Shown: positions 54,854 through 64,000 of the stretch, piece by piece
Numbering within the stretch: position 1 is the stretch's first letter
How the letters are laid out: each line of letters starts with the position of its first letter
Assembly: GCF_021441885.1 (NCBI RefSeq)
Contig: NZ_CP090438.1
Span: 186,001 to 250,000, forward strand
Origin: Vibrio maritimus
Lineage (GTDB): Bacteria; Pseudomonadota; Gammaproteobacteria; Enterobacterales; Vibrionaceae
Reading direction: 5' to 3'
Length of the DNA: 64,000 bases
Position numbers and translations under genes: made by a program
Notes under the pieces: generated by a model
Database searches by the model: none
What the model was told of the DNA's origin: nothing
The model's input: only the letters and a program-made list of their open reading frames with translations

Positions 54854-56020
54854 ATGAAAATAGCGGTTGCTGGAACAGGCTATGTAGGCCTATCAAATGC
54901 GATGTTACTGGCTCAGAACCATGAGGTAGTGGCGGTTGATATTAACGCTGAGAAAGTTGAGATGCTATGCAATGGGCAATCGCCGATTGTTGATGCTGAG
55001 ATTGAGGCATTCCTTAAGCGTGACGATCTGAACTTCACTGCGACGTTGGATAAAGAGCTGGCGTACTCTGGTGCAGATTATGTGATTGTGGCGACGCCAA
55101 CAGACTATGATCCGCAAACCAACTACTTCAATACTGGCTCTGTAGAGGCGGTAATTAAAGATGTCTTGGCAGTTAACAAAGACGCGGTGATCGTCATTAA
55201 ATCGACGATTCCTGTAGGCTATACGTCTCGCGTTCGTGAAGAGCTAGGTACAGAAAATGTCTTCTTCTCACCAGAGTTTCTGCGTGAAGGCAGTGCGCTT
55301 TACGATAACCTAAACCCTTCTCGCATTATTATTGGCGAGCGCAGTGAGCGGGCTAAGGTGTTTGCAGAAATGCTAGTGGAAGGTGCGCAGAAAGAAGAGA
55401 TTGATGTGCTGTTCACTGACTCGACAGAGGCAGAGGCGGTGAAGCTGTTCTCAAACACTTATCTAGCGATGCGTGTGGCTTACTTTAACGAGTTGGACTC
55501 TTATGCTGAAGCCTTGGGTCTGGATACGCGCCAAATCATCGAAGGTGTCGCGCTTGACCCACGAATTGGTGGTCACTACTGTAACCCTTCGTTTGGCTAC
55601 GGCGGCTACTGCTTACCGAAAGACACCAAGCAGCTTTTGGCGAACTACCAGGAAGTACCAAACAATATTATTGGCGCTATCGTGGATGCGAACCGCACTC
55701 GTAAAGACTTTATTGCTGAGTCGATCCTAAAGCGCGAGCCGAAAGTCGTCGGTGTTTATCGTCTTATCATGAAGTCTGGCTCTGATAACTTCCGAGCCTC
55801 GAGCATTCAGGGCATCATGAAGCGCCTTAAAGCGAAAGGCATCGAAGTGATTGTGTATGAGCCTGTATTGAAAGAAGAGCACTTCTTCCACTCGCGCGTG
55901 ATTCGCGATGTGGATGCGTTTAAACAGGAGGCGGATTTGATTATCTCGAACCGCATGTTGCCTGAACTAGAAGACGTAGCTGAGAAGGTCTACACGCGAG
56001 ACCTGTTTGGTAACGATTAA
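54854..56020 (+). CDS. ugd: UDP-glucose 6-dehydrogenase
   Basis: This encodes 388 residues. It oxidises UDP-glucose to UDP-glucuronate. Motifs are [75 protein letters not shown], and [16 protein letters not shown] with the active-site Cys. Length and sequence fit the Ugd subgroup common at the end of Vibrio O-antigen loci. It is the last gene of the second cluster, 11 bases after wbpM, and ends at a strong terminator. The uronate may be part of the glycan or go to other paths. Confidence 0.94.
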   Translation: MKIAVAGTGYVGLSNAMLLAQNHEVVAVDINAEKVEMLCNGQSPIVDAEIEAFLKRDDLNFTATLDKELAYSGADYVIVATPTDYDPQTNYFNTGSVEAVIKDVLAVNKDAVIVIKSTIPVGYTSRVREELGTENVFFSPEFLREGSALYDNLNPSRIIIGERSERAKVFAEMLVEGAQKEEIDVLFTDSTEAEAVKLFSNTYLAMRVAYFNELDSYAEALGLDTRQIIEGVALDPRIGGHYCNPSFGYGGYCLPKDTKQLLANYQEVPNNIIGAIVDANRTRKDFIAESILKREPKVVGVYRLIMKSGSDNFRASSIQGIMKRLKAKGIEVIVYEPVLKEEHFFHSRVIRDVDAFKQEADLIISNRMLPELEDVAEKVYTRDLFGND

Positions 56021-56052
56021 TCTCGGCTGGCTTAATAGCAGAAACAGTTAAT

Positions 56053-56086
56053 AAAAAACGGGAGCCCAATGGCTCCCGTTTTTTTT
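56053..56086. terminator. Strong bidirectional terminator closing the second cluster
   Basis: AAAAAACGGGAGCC (56053-56066) pairs perfectly with GGCTCCCGTTTTTT (56071-56084) around a four-base loop, and the T-run extends to 56086. The A-run on the left serves the minus-strand rraA transcript. It separates convergent ugd and rraA. Confidence 0.95.
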
Positions 56087-56129
56087 ATGAATTTCAACAA
56101 GTTGTTGCTCGATGCGAGACTGAGGTTAG

Positions 56130-56645
56130 CTACTCTTCGACCTCATCAGACTCTTCATCGAAACTCACATCCAGAGGCTCTTGAGATAAGATGATGCCCG
56201 TATTGTCGGCATACACATAGTCTTCTGGCAGGAAGGTCACGCCACCAAAGTTAACCGGCACATCCACTTCACCAACATCAGACTGAGCGGCGCCAACAGG
56301 AATAGAGGCGAGCGCTTGGATACCTAAATTCATGTCTTCGAGCTCGTCTACTTCACGTACGCAGCCGTAAACCACAATGCCTTCCCATTCGTTGTCTTCC
56401 GCAAGCTGGGCTATCTCAGCGTCAATTAGCGCTTTTCGTAGCGAACCACCACCGTCAATCAACAAAACGCGACCCACGCCATCTTGCTCTAGCATCTCTC
56501 GAATGACCCCGTTGTCTTCAAAACATTTTACCGAGGTAATTTGACCTGCAAACGAGGCTCTGCCGCCAAAGTTACTAAACATTGGTTCAACAACGTCTAC
56601 TTGATCTAAGTAGATATCACATAGGGCTGAAGTACTGTATTCCAT
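56130..56645 (-). CDS. rraA: Regulator of ribonuclease E activity A
   Basis: This encodes 171 residues. RraA is a ring-shaped protein that binds RNase E and lowers its activity, so changing mRNA decay. [58 protein letters not shown] and [20 protein letters not shown] match the family. The C terminus is acidic ([11 protein letters not shown]). It lies downstream of menA with a 79-base gap, the usual menA-rraA order in this group. It ends against the terminator shared with ugd. Confidence 0.95.
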   Translation of the reverse strand: MEYSTSALCDIYLDQVDVVEPMFSNFGGRASFAGQITSVKCFEDNGVIREMLEQDGVGRVLLIDGGGSLRKALIDAEIAQLAEDNEWEGIVVYGCVREVDELEDMNLGIQALASIPVGAAQSDVGEVDVPVNFGGVTFLPEDYVYADNTGIILSQEPLDVSFDEESDEVEE

Positions 56646-56724
56646 GGCGACTCTTCTATGCAGTTTACAAAAAGTATAAATCGAGTATATCGGGTGAATA
56701 GGTCAATGCAATGACAAGGCTCAA

Positions 56725-57642
56725 TTAAGTGATCAGAGTTTGAGCTATAACCACTCCAGAAAACAGGATATTAGTGACCAGTGAGCATTTCACTACGATA
56801 GGCATCATAGGGGCGATTTGCGCTGGCTGCGTCGTTTGCCATACGGCTTTGCCGTGCTTGAGAACGACCACGAGACTGAGCACAAATGGCAGGCTAATCC
56901 AAAGCGGTGATTGCTGAACCGACAGGTAAATAGCAAAAGCCGCAACCGCGGCCATGAGCAGAATAAAGTGATACAGCTTCGCTTTGTGCTCACCTAATCG
57001 GACGGCGACGGTGCGTTTGCCACAAGCGCTGTCATTTTCTATATCACGCATGTTGTTGACGTTGAGTACCGCAACCGCAAGCAGTCCGCAGCCAATTGCG
57101 GGTAAGAACAATAGGGTATCGAGGTGTCCAGTGTGCAGGAAGTAGGTACCAGAGACGCCTAGTAAGCCAAAGAAGATAAAGACGGAGATATCGCCAAGAC
57201 CAACGTAGCCATAGGGTTTGTTACCCACTGTGTATGCAATAGCAGCAACGATAGCTAGGACACCCAGCCCAATAAAGGCGAGGATGTTCTGTAGTGATTC
57301 AAGGGCATGCAATACCAAAAACAGACCAGAGGCTATTGTCAGTACCACATTTAAAATAATCGCTTTTTTCATGTCTTGCTGCGTGACTTCACCGGACTGA
57401 ATCGCGCGCATTGGACCGAGACGGTTTTCGTTGTCCGTGCCTTTTACCGCATCCCCATAATCGTTAGCGAGGTTGGACAAGATTTGCAGCAAGGTAGCCG
57501 TGAGTAGGGCGAGGACTGCAACACTCCATGACATCTCTCCTTTGGAGAAGGCGAGGGCGCTACCTGTCACAATCGATACCAGCGCAAGTGGAAGCGTTTT
57601 AGGTCTGGCGGCGTCTAACCAGATTCGAAAAGATGAGTTCAT
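56725..57642 (-). CDS. menA: 1,4-dihydroxy-2-naphthoate polyprenyltransferase
   Basis: This encodes 305 residues. MenA is a polytopic inner-membrane prenyltransferase that makes demethylmenaquinone. The UbiA-family motifs are present: ILSNLANDYGDAVKGTDNEN (metal-binding Asp-rich) and VLNVNNMRDIENDSACGKRT (second Asp motif). The start ARPKTLPLALVSIVTGSALA is typical of MenA. About eight or nine hydrophobic helices are seen. It lies downstream of hslU, separated by the GIY-YIG gene and repeats. The protein is full length. Confidence 0.95.
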   Translation of the reverse strand: MNSSFRIWLDAARPKTLPLALVSIVTGSALAFSKGEMSWSVAVLALLTATLLQILSNLANDYGDAVKGTDNENRLGPMRAIQSGEVTQQDMKKAIILNVVLTIASGLFLVLHALESLQNILAFIGLGVLAIVAAIAYTVGNKPYGYVGLGDISVFIFFGLLGVSGTYFLHTGHLDTLLFLPAIGCGLLAVAVLNVNNMRDIENDSACGKRTVAVRLGEHKAKLYHFILLMAAVAAFAIYLSVQQSPLWISLPFVLSLVVVLKHGKAVWQTTQPAQIAPMMPIVVKCSLVTNILFSGVVIAQTLIT

Positions 57643-57831
57643 GTGCGATTTTTAATTTAACAGTTTGTTTTAGTATACGGGAAAAGCAGAACAGGCTAAA
57701 CACGCATGAATTATAAGGTCGTAGTATGAGATTAGTATGATATTGGGAAAGGCGTGAAGTGCGCTGAAAATCTGATCTTTGAAACTCGTTAGCATGTCGT
57801 TGTTGGCAGAGGTAAAAACAGAGATCAGAAA

Positions 57832-58128
57832 ATGACGACGACAAAGAAGCCTTGTATGTACATCACGACCTCAAAAGGGCGTGGTGTGATTTATATTGGG
57901 GTCACCGCAAATCTATCGGAGCGCATGTGGAAACATAAACATGGTGTGACTGAGGGTATGGTGAAAAAGTATCAGGTGAATCAACTGGTTCACTATGAGT
58001 GGTTCGAAACGATGGAGGAGGCGATGTTTAGAGAACAGCAAATCCGAGATTGGAACCATGCATGGAAGAATGAGCTAGTGACGAGTAATAATCCTTATTG
58101 GAAGGATTTGAGTCATGAGTTGTGGTGA
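57832..58128 (+). CDS. Small GIY-YIG domain protein
   Basis: This encodes 98 residues. The single-domain GIY-YIG fold is shown by CMYITTSKGRGVIYIGVTAN (the first motif is Y-I-T, the second Y-I-G), then LSERMWKHKHG with the catalytic-type Arg, and the Glu in MEEAMFREQQIRDW. Stand-alone proteins of this kind (UPF0213/YhbQ-like group) have poorly known function; some are nucleases. It is on the plus strand inside a block of minus-strand genes, next to two palindromic repeats. This suggests a separately acquired gene. Confidence 0.85.
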   Translation: MTTTKKPCMYITTSKGRGVIYIGVTANLSERMWKHKHGVTEGMVKKYQVNQLVHYEWFETMEEAMFREQQIRDWNHAWKNELVTSNNPYWKDLSHELW

Positions 58129-58227
58129 TGAACCTACAATTCAGGTCATTTCATTAGCCGTGCGCCTGCGCAGACACAAGGCTAGTGGGGCTACGACCAT
58201 TTTGGGCATGCCGAACCAATAACTTTC

Positions 58228-58304
58228 GTCATTCCTGCGCTGGCAGGAATCTACTTGAGGCTTGGTGCGAGCTTTGAGAAGACCCCTGCCTGCGCAGGGG
58301 TGAC
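58228..58304. repeat. Palindromic intergenic repeat, copy A
   Basis: The element begins GTCATTCCTG and ends CAGGGGTGAC, so its ends are near inverted repeats. It holds two inner hairpins: TTCCTG/CAGGAA near the left end and CCCCTG/CAGGGG near the right end. The middle reads CTTGAGGCTTGGTGCGAGCT. Copies B (58355-58445) and C (59926-60005) share ends and middle. This layout fits a short non-autonomous dispersed repeat. Confidence 0.8.
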
Positions 58305-58354
58305 GATAGTTTCAGGTTAGGGATAGTTTTGAGAGTGATGTACCCACCACTCTG

Positions 58355-58445
58355 GTCATTCCACTGGCCGTGAGCCTACGCAGGCAGGAATCTGTTTGAG
58401 GTTTGGTGCGCGCTTTGAGTAGTCCCCTGCCTGCACTGGGGTGAC
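58355..58445. repeat. Palindromic intergenic repeat, copy B
   Basis: It begins GTCATTCCAC and ends CTGGGGTGAC and keeps the middle GTTTGAGGTTTGGTGCGCGC and the CCCCTG block near the right end. It is longer than copy A because the left hairpin has extra bases (GGCCGTGAGCCTACGCAGGC), so it has drifted or gained sequence. Confidence 0.75.
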
Positions 58446-58498
58446 AACAGCTATAGGGTTGCGATGTTCTTAAAGTTCGATGATATAAAATCACTCGA

Positions 58499-59833
58499 CT
58501 AAAGAATAAAGCGACTCAAATCCTCATCTTCCACAAACTCACCAAGCTTAGACTTCACATAGCCAGAGTCGATTACCAGCTTAGAACCAGGCTTGTCTGT
58601 TGCTTCAAATGAAATTTCATCCATTAGGCGTTCCATTACGGTATGTAGACGTCGCGCTCCGATGTTCTCGGTGGTTTCGTTAACTGTCCATGCTGCATCC
58701 GCGATCTGTTGGATGCCGTCGGTTGTGAACTCTACGTCCACTTCTTCGGTCTTCATTAGGGCAATGTACTGCTCTGTTAGTGACGCTTTTGGCTCAGTTA
58801 GGATGCGTTTGAAGTCATCGCTGCTTAGCGCTTCTAGTTCAACGCGGATCGGTAGACGACCTTGAAGCTCAGGAATCAGATCCGATGGTTTAGCCACTTG
58901 GAATGCACCCGAGGTAATGAACAGGATATGGTCCGTTTTCACCATGCCGTGTTTGGTAGAAACTGTGCTGCCCTCGATCAGAGGGAGTAGGTCACGTTGT
59001 ACACCTTCACGAGACACATCAGGGCCAGACGCTTCGCCGCGCTTACAGATTTTGTCGATCTCATCGATAAACACGATGCCGTTGTTTTCAACGTTGTAGA
59101 TTGCTTGTTCTTTTAGCTCTTCTTGGTTAACGAGCTTCGCCGCTTCTTCTTCCGTCAGCGCTTTGAATGCTTCTTTAATCTTTAGTTTGCGTTTCTTCTT
59201 AGTGTCGCCACCAAGGTTTTGGAACATGCTTTGCAGCTGATTGGTCATCTCTTCCATACCAGGAGGAGACATGATTTCCACACCCATTTGCGGAGCTGCA
59301 GTTTCGATGTCGATCTCTTTGTCGTCTAGCTTGCCTTCACGCAGTTTCTTACGGAAGATCTGGCGCGTATTCGATGAACTCTCTTCGGGTTGCTCATTTT
59401 GACCCCAAGCGTCACGCGCTGGTGGCAATAGGGCATCAAGGATGCGCTCTTCTGCTTGCTCTTCTGCACGGAATTTTACTTTTTCCATTGCTTGCTGGTG
59501 GGTCATCTTGATCGCTACATCGGTGAGATCGCGGATGATAGTCTCGACTTCTTTACCCACGTAACCCACTTCAGTGAATTTAGTCGCTTCTACCTTGATA
59601 AACGGTGCATTGGCAAGTTTAGCTAGGCGGCGCGCAATCTCGGTTTTACCCACACCTGTTGGACCGATCATGAGGATGTTTTTTGGTGATACTTCGACAC
59701 GCAAGCTCTCTTCAAGCTGCATACGACGCCAGCGGTTACGCAGGGCGATAGCAACAGAGCGCTTTGCTTTGTCTTGGCCAATGATGTGGCGGTTTAACTC
59801 ATGAACAATCTCGCGAGGAGTCATTTCAGACAT
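58499..59833 (-). CDS. hslU: HslU, ATPase subunit of the HslVU protease
   Basis: From ATG at 59833 this encodes 444 residues and gives the standard start [20 protein letters not shown]; a TTG two codons upstream is not needed. HslU is an AAA+ unfoldase that feeds proteins into HslV. Walker A is [17 protein letters not shown], Walker B is [13 protein letters not shown], sensor 2 is in [15 protein letters not shown], and the C-terminal EDLSRFIL tail inserts into HslV. The I-domain lies at about 110-240. The gap to hslV is 213 bases and contains a palindromic repeat, larger than usual for this operon. Confidence 0.97.
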   Translation of the reverse strand: MSEMTPREIVHELNRHIIGQDKAKRSVAIALRNRWRRMQLEESLRVEVSPKNILMIGPTGVGKTEIARRLAKLANAPFIKVEATKFTEVGYVGKEVETIIRDLTDVAIKMTHQQAMEKVKFRAEEQAEERILDALLPPARDAWGQNEQPEESSSNTRQIFRKKLREGKLDDKEIDIETAAPQMGVEIMSPPGMEEMTNQLQSMFQNLGGDTKKKRKLKIKEAFKALTEEEAAKLVNQEELKEQAIYNVENNGIVFIDEIDKICKRGEASGPDVSREGVQRDLLPLIEGSTVSTKHGMVKTDHILFITSGAFQVAKPSDLIPELQGRLPIRVELEALSSDDFKRILTEPKASLTEQYIALMKTEEVDVEFTTDGIQQIADAAWTVNETTENIGARRLHTVMERLMDEISFEATDKPGSKLVIDSGYVKSKLGEFVEDEDLSRFIL

Positions 59834-59925
59834 AATCAATTCCTTACAAAACTTCTGACTTTAAAGCTCGTCAGTTTGAAATTCGACTCATGACCTAGTT
59901 AGTTTCAGTGTCATGCTTAAAAGCA

Positions 59926-60005
59926 CGTCATTCCTGTGGAGACAGGAATCTACTCAAAGGCTTGGTGCTTGCTAACAATAGATCCCCGCTTATGCAGGGA
60001 TGACG
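59926..60005. repeat. Palindromic intergenic repeat, copy C, between hslV and hslU
   Basis: It begins CGTCATTCCTG and ends CAGGGATGACG, so the outer nine bases are near-perfect inverted repeats. Inner hairpins TTCCTG/CAGGAA (near the left) and a weaker CCCCGC/GCAGGG (near the right) are present, with the shared middle CTCAAAGGCTTGGTGC. It separates two genes that are normally cotranscribed. Confidence 0.85.
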
Positions 60006-60046
60006 TACTTCGTCAGCAGCCTGAGAAATTCTATTTCTAGTCGACG

Positions 60047-60589
60047 TTACTTGTTGTCTGTTGCGTCGCTATCGAGTTCTTCAATCGTGTGGTGATGGTT
60101 AGTGAAGACACAAATATCACCAGCAATCTTTAGGGCTTTTTCTGCGATTTCACGTGCGTCGAGCTCTGTGTTTTCTAGTAGTGCTGTCGCAGCGGCTTGT
60201 GCAAAGTTACCACCAGAGCCAATTGCAATTAGGTCATTTTCTGGCTGCACGACATCGCCGTTACCTGTGATGATAAGCGAAGCGGTTTCATCAGCAACTG
60301 CCAATAGTGCTTCTAGCTTACGAAGTGCACGGTCGCTGCGCCAGTCTTTAGCAAGCTCAACCGCGGCTTTGGTCAGGTGACCTTGGTGCATTTGCAGTTT
60401 GCTTTCAAAGCGCTCAAATAGAGTAAACGCGTCAGCGGTACCGCCAGCGAAGCCTGCTAATACTTGGTTGTTGTAGAGTCTACGAACCTTACGGGCATTC
60501 CCTTTCATTACGGTGTTGCCAAGGGATACTTGTCCATCACCAGCGATCACGACTTTGTTATTACGGCGTACAGATACAATAGTAGTCAC
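60047..60589 (-). CDS. hslV: HslV, peptidase subunit of the HslVU protease
   Basis: This encodes 180 residues. HslV is a proteasome-type peptidase; after removal of Met1 the N-terminal Thr is the nucleophile ([11 protein letters not shown]). [40 protein letters not shown] and [20 protein letters not shown] are family motifs. It forms double hexamers that dock with HslU. It is the first gene of hslVU, and a heat-shock type promoter lies upstream. ftsN is further upstream in the same direction, with a hairpin in between. Confidence 0.97.
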   Translation of the reverse strand: MTTIVSVRRNNKVVIAGDGQVSLGNTVMKGNARKVRRLYNNQVLAGFAGGTADAFTLFERFESKLQMHQGHLTKAAVELAKDWRSDRALRKLEALLAVADETASLIITGNGDVVQPENDLIAIGSGGNFAQAAATALLENTELDAREIAEKALKIAGDICVFTNHHHTIEELDSDATDNK

Positions 60590-60630
60590 GACGTTTGCCT
60601 CTTATTGGTTTTAATTCGGTTATGGAATGG

Positions 60631-60659
60631 ATATGTGGACGCATGGAATGGAATTCAAG
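60631..60659 (-). promoter_or_regulatory. Heat-shock (sigma-32) type promoter of hslVU
   Basis: On the minus strand CTTGAA (plus-strand 60654-60659) is followed after 15 bases by CCACATAT (plus-strand 60631-60638). This matches the sigma-32 pattern CTTGAA-N(13-17)-CCCCATNT with one difference in the -10 box. The -35 box is preceded by CC, as in the extended consensus. The -10 box lies about 41 bases before the hslV start. HslVU is a heat-shock operon in E. coli, which supports the call. Confidence 0.75.
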
Positions 60660-60689
60660 GGGAAGGGCTTATGACCGACTTAAACGAAA

Positions 60690-60718
60690 CCAGCCCCTGC
60701 AAAACAGGGGCTGGTTAT
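60690..60718 (-). terminator. Terminator after ftsN
   Basis: AACCAGCCCCTG (60690-60701) pairs perfectly with CAGGGGCTGGTT (60707-60718) around a five-base loop. On the minus strand it is followed by TCGTTT, a short U-rich tail. It lies between ftsN and the hslVU promoter, so it probably insulates the two units. Confidence 0.7.
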
Positions 60719-60748
60719 AGGTAATGACTTGTCTAACGGCAAAAAGGC

Positions 60749-61294
60749 TTATTGCGCTTCTTTCCAGATAGCACAAGGCTCGATCTTCGCACGTTGCAGC
60801 TTGTGCTTATCACGCTCGGCATCACGCTTTAGTTTGTATGGTCCAAGTACCACCCTAAACCAACTGCTGCCTTCTTTTTTGCGGATCTGGCTAGAGATGC
60901 CCTGGAAGGCGATATCGAGCTTACGTGCCTCGGCTTGAGCCAAGGTTTTGTAAGCGCCACACTGCATGATGTATGGGATCTTAGAGACCACTTGCTCTTT
61001 CGCTTGAACTTCAACCTCGCGCTTTGGCAGCGTTTCTACGTAGTCCCACTTCTCTTCGGGAGGCGGTGGAATTGGCTTAGCGGGTTTTGGTTTCGGCTTA
61101 GCTGGCTTTGTGACAGTAGGTTGTGGCTTTGGCGGCTCTGGGTCATTACTGAGCGTGTAAAGCCCGTAGCCAAACGCGCCGGCTAAGATAATTGCCAGCA
61201 GACCACTGCGCCACGGTTTTTTACCGGAAGTCTTCTTTTTTGCAGGTCGGCGGCTGGTGCCTTTGCCCCGTCTTACATAGTCTCGGTTTGCCAC
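60749..61294 (-). CDS. ftsN: FtsN, cell division protein with SPOR domain
   Basis: This encodes 181 residues, short for FtsN. The N terminus is basic (MANRDYVRRGKGTSRRPAKK), followed by one membrane helix at about 31-47 (LLAIILAGAFGYGLYTL). A long Pro/Lys-rich linker follows (PKPQPTVTKPAKPKPKPAKP). The C-terminal SPOR domain at about 105-178 (PYIMQCGAYKTLAQAEARKL, SSWFRVVLGPYKLKRDAERD) binds denuded septal peptidoglycan. FtsN triggers septal synthesis late in division. The context priA-cytR-ftsN-hslV is the standard order. Confidence 0.92.
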   Translation of the reverse strand: MANRDYVRRGKGTSRRPAKKKTSGKKPWRSGLLAIILAGAFGYGLYTLSNDPEPPKPQPTVTKPAKPKPKPAKPIPPPPEEKWDYVETLPKREVEVQAKEQVVSKIPYIMQCGAYKTLAQAEARKLDIAFQGISSQIRKKEGSSWFRVVLGPYKLKRDAERDKHKLQRAKIEPCAIWKEAQ

Positions 61295-61375
61295 TTAGAT
61301 AGGTTCTGATTGAAATAACTTACTGACCTCATGGTAAATTCCACAAGGTCAAGTTGCAAGTCAGTATCGTGCCAA

Positions 61376-62383
61376 CTACAGGATTCTTGGAGGAGCCGCA
61401 CTGTCGCGGATCACAAGTTCTGTATCGAGAAGACGAGAGCCTGCTCTGACATCGGCACCTTTTAGCACTTCGAGCATCATGTACATGGCTTGTCGTCCAA
61501 TCTCATAGCGAGGCTGTGAGACAGTCGTCAACGGTGGATCGCAGTACTGTGCAAATTGGATATCATCGAAGCCGACGACAGAGAGATCTTGAGGAACACG
61601 CAGCCCTAATTTCTTCGCCTCTTGCATGGCACCAATCGCCATCACATCATTGTGACAGAATATTGCGGTTGGTGGCTCAGGCAGTGCTAAAAGGGTGCGA
61701 ACAAGTCTAGCGCCAGCTTCAAAGGTGAAATCACCCTTCACGGTGTACGCGGGATTCATTGGCAGACCAGCACGGCGCAGGGCTTGCTGGTAGCCTTGCT
61801 GTCTAAACCGGCATAAGAATGCTGAGTCTGGACCAGCAATCTGAGCGATTCGCTTATGCCCAAGGTTTGATAGGTAGTTCACCGCTTCAAACGCTGAGGT
61901 CAGGTTATCAATGTGAACGGTTGGCAGCTCAAGCTCAGGCGCAAATTCACACGCCATGACGATTGGTGGCAGGTTCTTTTGCTCTGGTTTACTGATGTCG
62001 AAAGGAAGATCCGTTCCTAACAGCAACATACCATCAGCTTGTTTGGTGAATACAAGGTTCACAAACGAGGTTTCACGTTTTTTCGACTGACCGCTATCCC
62101 CCAGTAATACGAGGTAGCCATGCTCCATAGCGGCATCTTCAATACCACGAATGATCTCGGAGAAATATGGGTCACAGATGTCAGGTACAATCGTCACAAT
62201 GGTTTTAGATTCATTTCTGCGAAGATTGCGTGCGAGTGAATTTGGAGAATAGCCAGCTTCTAAAACCGCATCTTCCACTCGCTTACGAGTAGATGATGAG
62301 ACTTTTTCTGGGTTCATCAGAGCTCTTGATACCGTAGCCGTAGAGACGCCTGCAAGCTGGGCAACATCCTTCATTGTCGCCAT
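61376..62383 (-). CDS. cytR: CytR, LacI-family regulator of nucleoside uptake and use
   Basis: This encodes 335 residues. The N-terminal LacI-type helix-turn-helix is MATMKDVAQLAGVSTATVSR followed by the hinge helix SPNSLARNLRRN. The periplasmic-binding-like domain has TIVPDICDPYFSEIIRGIED, FCHNDVMAIGAMQEAKKLGL and SVVGFDDIQFAQYCDPPLTT. CytR represses nucleoside genes together with CRP, and in Vibrio it also affects biofilm and competence. The gene lies between priA and ftsN. A perfect CRP site lies 212 bases upstream of the start. Confidence 0.95.
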   Translation of the reverse strand: MATMKDVAQLAGVSTATVSRALMNPEKVSSSTRKRVEDAVLEAGYSPNSLARNLRRNESKTIVTIVPDICDPYFSEIIRGIEDAAMEHGYLVLLGDSGQSKKRETSFVNLVFTKQADGMLLLGTDLPFDISKPEQKNLPPIVMACEFAPELELPTVHIDNLTSAFEAVNYLSNLGHKRIAQIAGPDSAFLCRFRQQGYQQALRRAGLPMNPAYTVKGDFTFEAGARLVRTLLALPEPPTAIFCHNDVMAIGAMQEAKKLGLRVPQDLSVVGFDDIQFAQYCDPPLTTVSQPRYEIGRQAMYMMLEVLKGADVRAGSRLLDTELVIRDSAAPPRIL

Positions 62384-62594
62384 AAACGTTTGTCCTCTTT
62401 TAAATGTCTAGACCTATCGAATAACTATTATTATTTAGTGCTATGTTTCGCGATGGGTTATTGCTGTGTTAAATGTTTAATTTATCTAATAAATAGATTT
62501 TCAAAATCCGTTTTTATAATCATGAACTATTACTAAATATTATTCATTTCTCGAATGAAAGTTACGGTCTGATTAACAGATTTTGCAATACAAT

Positions 62595-62610
62595 TGTGAA
62601 GCATATCACA
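62595..62610. promoter_or_regulatory. CRP-binding site upstream of cytR
   Basis: TGTGAAGCATATCACA has both half sites of the CRP consensus (TGTGA-N6-TCACA) without mismatch. It lies in the 270-base gap before cytR, which is otherwise A/T-rich and without a gene. CRP control of cytR is known in E. coli, so the site is probably functional. Confidence 0.75.
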
Positions 62611-62653
62611 ACTCGTAGTGGTTATCGTTTTGTTATTAATCAAATTTTACCGA

Positions 62654-64000
<1,347 letters not shown>

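Larger units (their letters stand above)
58129..58498. other. 370-bp repeat-bearing gap between the GIY-YIG gene and hslU
   Basis: No gene is supported. Two copies of a roughly 80-base palindromic repeat fill most of it (listed separately), and a partial piece may lie at 58147-58185 (TCATTTCATTAGCCGTGCGC and CTGCGCAGAC). The hairpins could also act as the terminator for hslU transcripts. Confidence 0.6.

Noticed and set aside
58129..58498. CRISPR array
   Set aside because: The repeats are few, about 80 bases long, internally palindromic and irregularly spaced, and there are no cas genes.

Overview
The window reads as a chromosomal segment of a Vibrio-type gammaproteobacterium. This rests on the right-hand housekeeping block priA-cytR-ftsN-hslV-hslU, menA and rraA (all on the minus strand), on a gene of the rjg type (the right-junction gene of Vibrio O-antigen loci), and on WbfF/Wzz-type surface polysaccharide genes. 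No search could be run, so the species is left open.

About 1-22.4 kb is a first surface-polysaccharide cluster (capsule/K-antigen or O-antigen). It begins with the tail of a Wzc/Etk-type tyrosine kinase. A leader carrying an RfaH ops/JUMPstart element follows, then an outer-membrane barrel, a 906-residue SLBB export protein (WbfF-like) and Wzz. Next come wecB-wecC (UDP-ManNAcA) and a pseudaminic acid set pseB-pseC-pseF-pseG-pseI. No PseH acetyltransferase is present. Instead there are a divergent DegT-fold protein, an ATP-grasp enzyme and a sugar N-formyltransferase. The cluster ends with wzx, a candidate pseudaminyltransferase, wzy, a GT4 enzyme, a heparinase II/III-like protein and wecG. 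From about 14.5 kb to 22.4 kb the DNA is visibly richer in A+T. A 0.9 kb stretch without a convincing gene follows.

About 23.3-29 kb is a junction: a patatin-like phospholipase, two intact tandem wecA-like genes on the minus strand, a small membrane protein, and the rjg-like beta-CASP metallo-hydrolase.

About 29.1-56.0 kb is a second cluster with its own ops element. It encodes rmlBADC (dTDP-L-rhamnose), gmm-manC-manB-gmd with colC/colD-like genes (GDP-colitose), ddhD-rfbF-rfbG-rfbH with yerE- and yerF-like genes (CDP-yersiniose A, a branched 3,6-dideoxy sugar), four glycosyltransferases, a second wzx, a wbpV-like reductase, a small initiating phosphoglycosyltransferase, wbpM and ugd. No wzy is recognisable here. 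A strong terminator at 56.05 kb closes the cluster.

The two clusters appear to make two separate glycans. The first probably starts on Und-PP-GlcNAc made by WecA, followed by ManNAcA (WecG) and a pseudaminic acid derivative. The second probably starts with a WbpM/WbpV-derived 6-deoxy-HexNAc phosphate and adds rhamnose, colitose and yersiniose; it may be a single, unpolymerised unit. The right end also holds a GIY-YIG protein and three copies of a short palindromic repeat, one of them between hslV and hslU.
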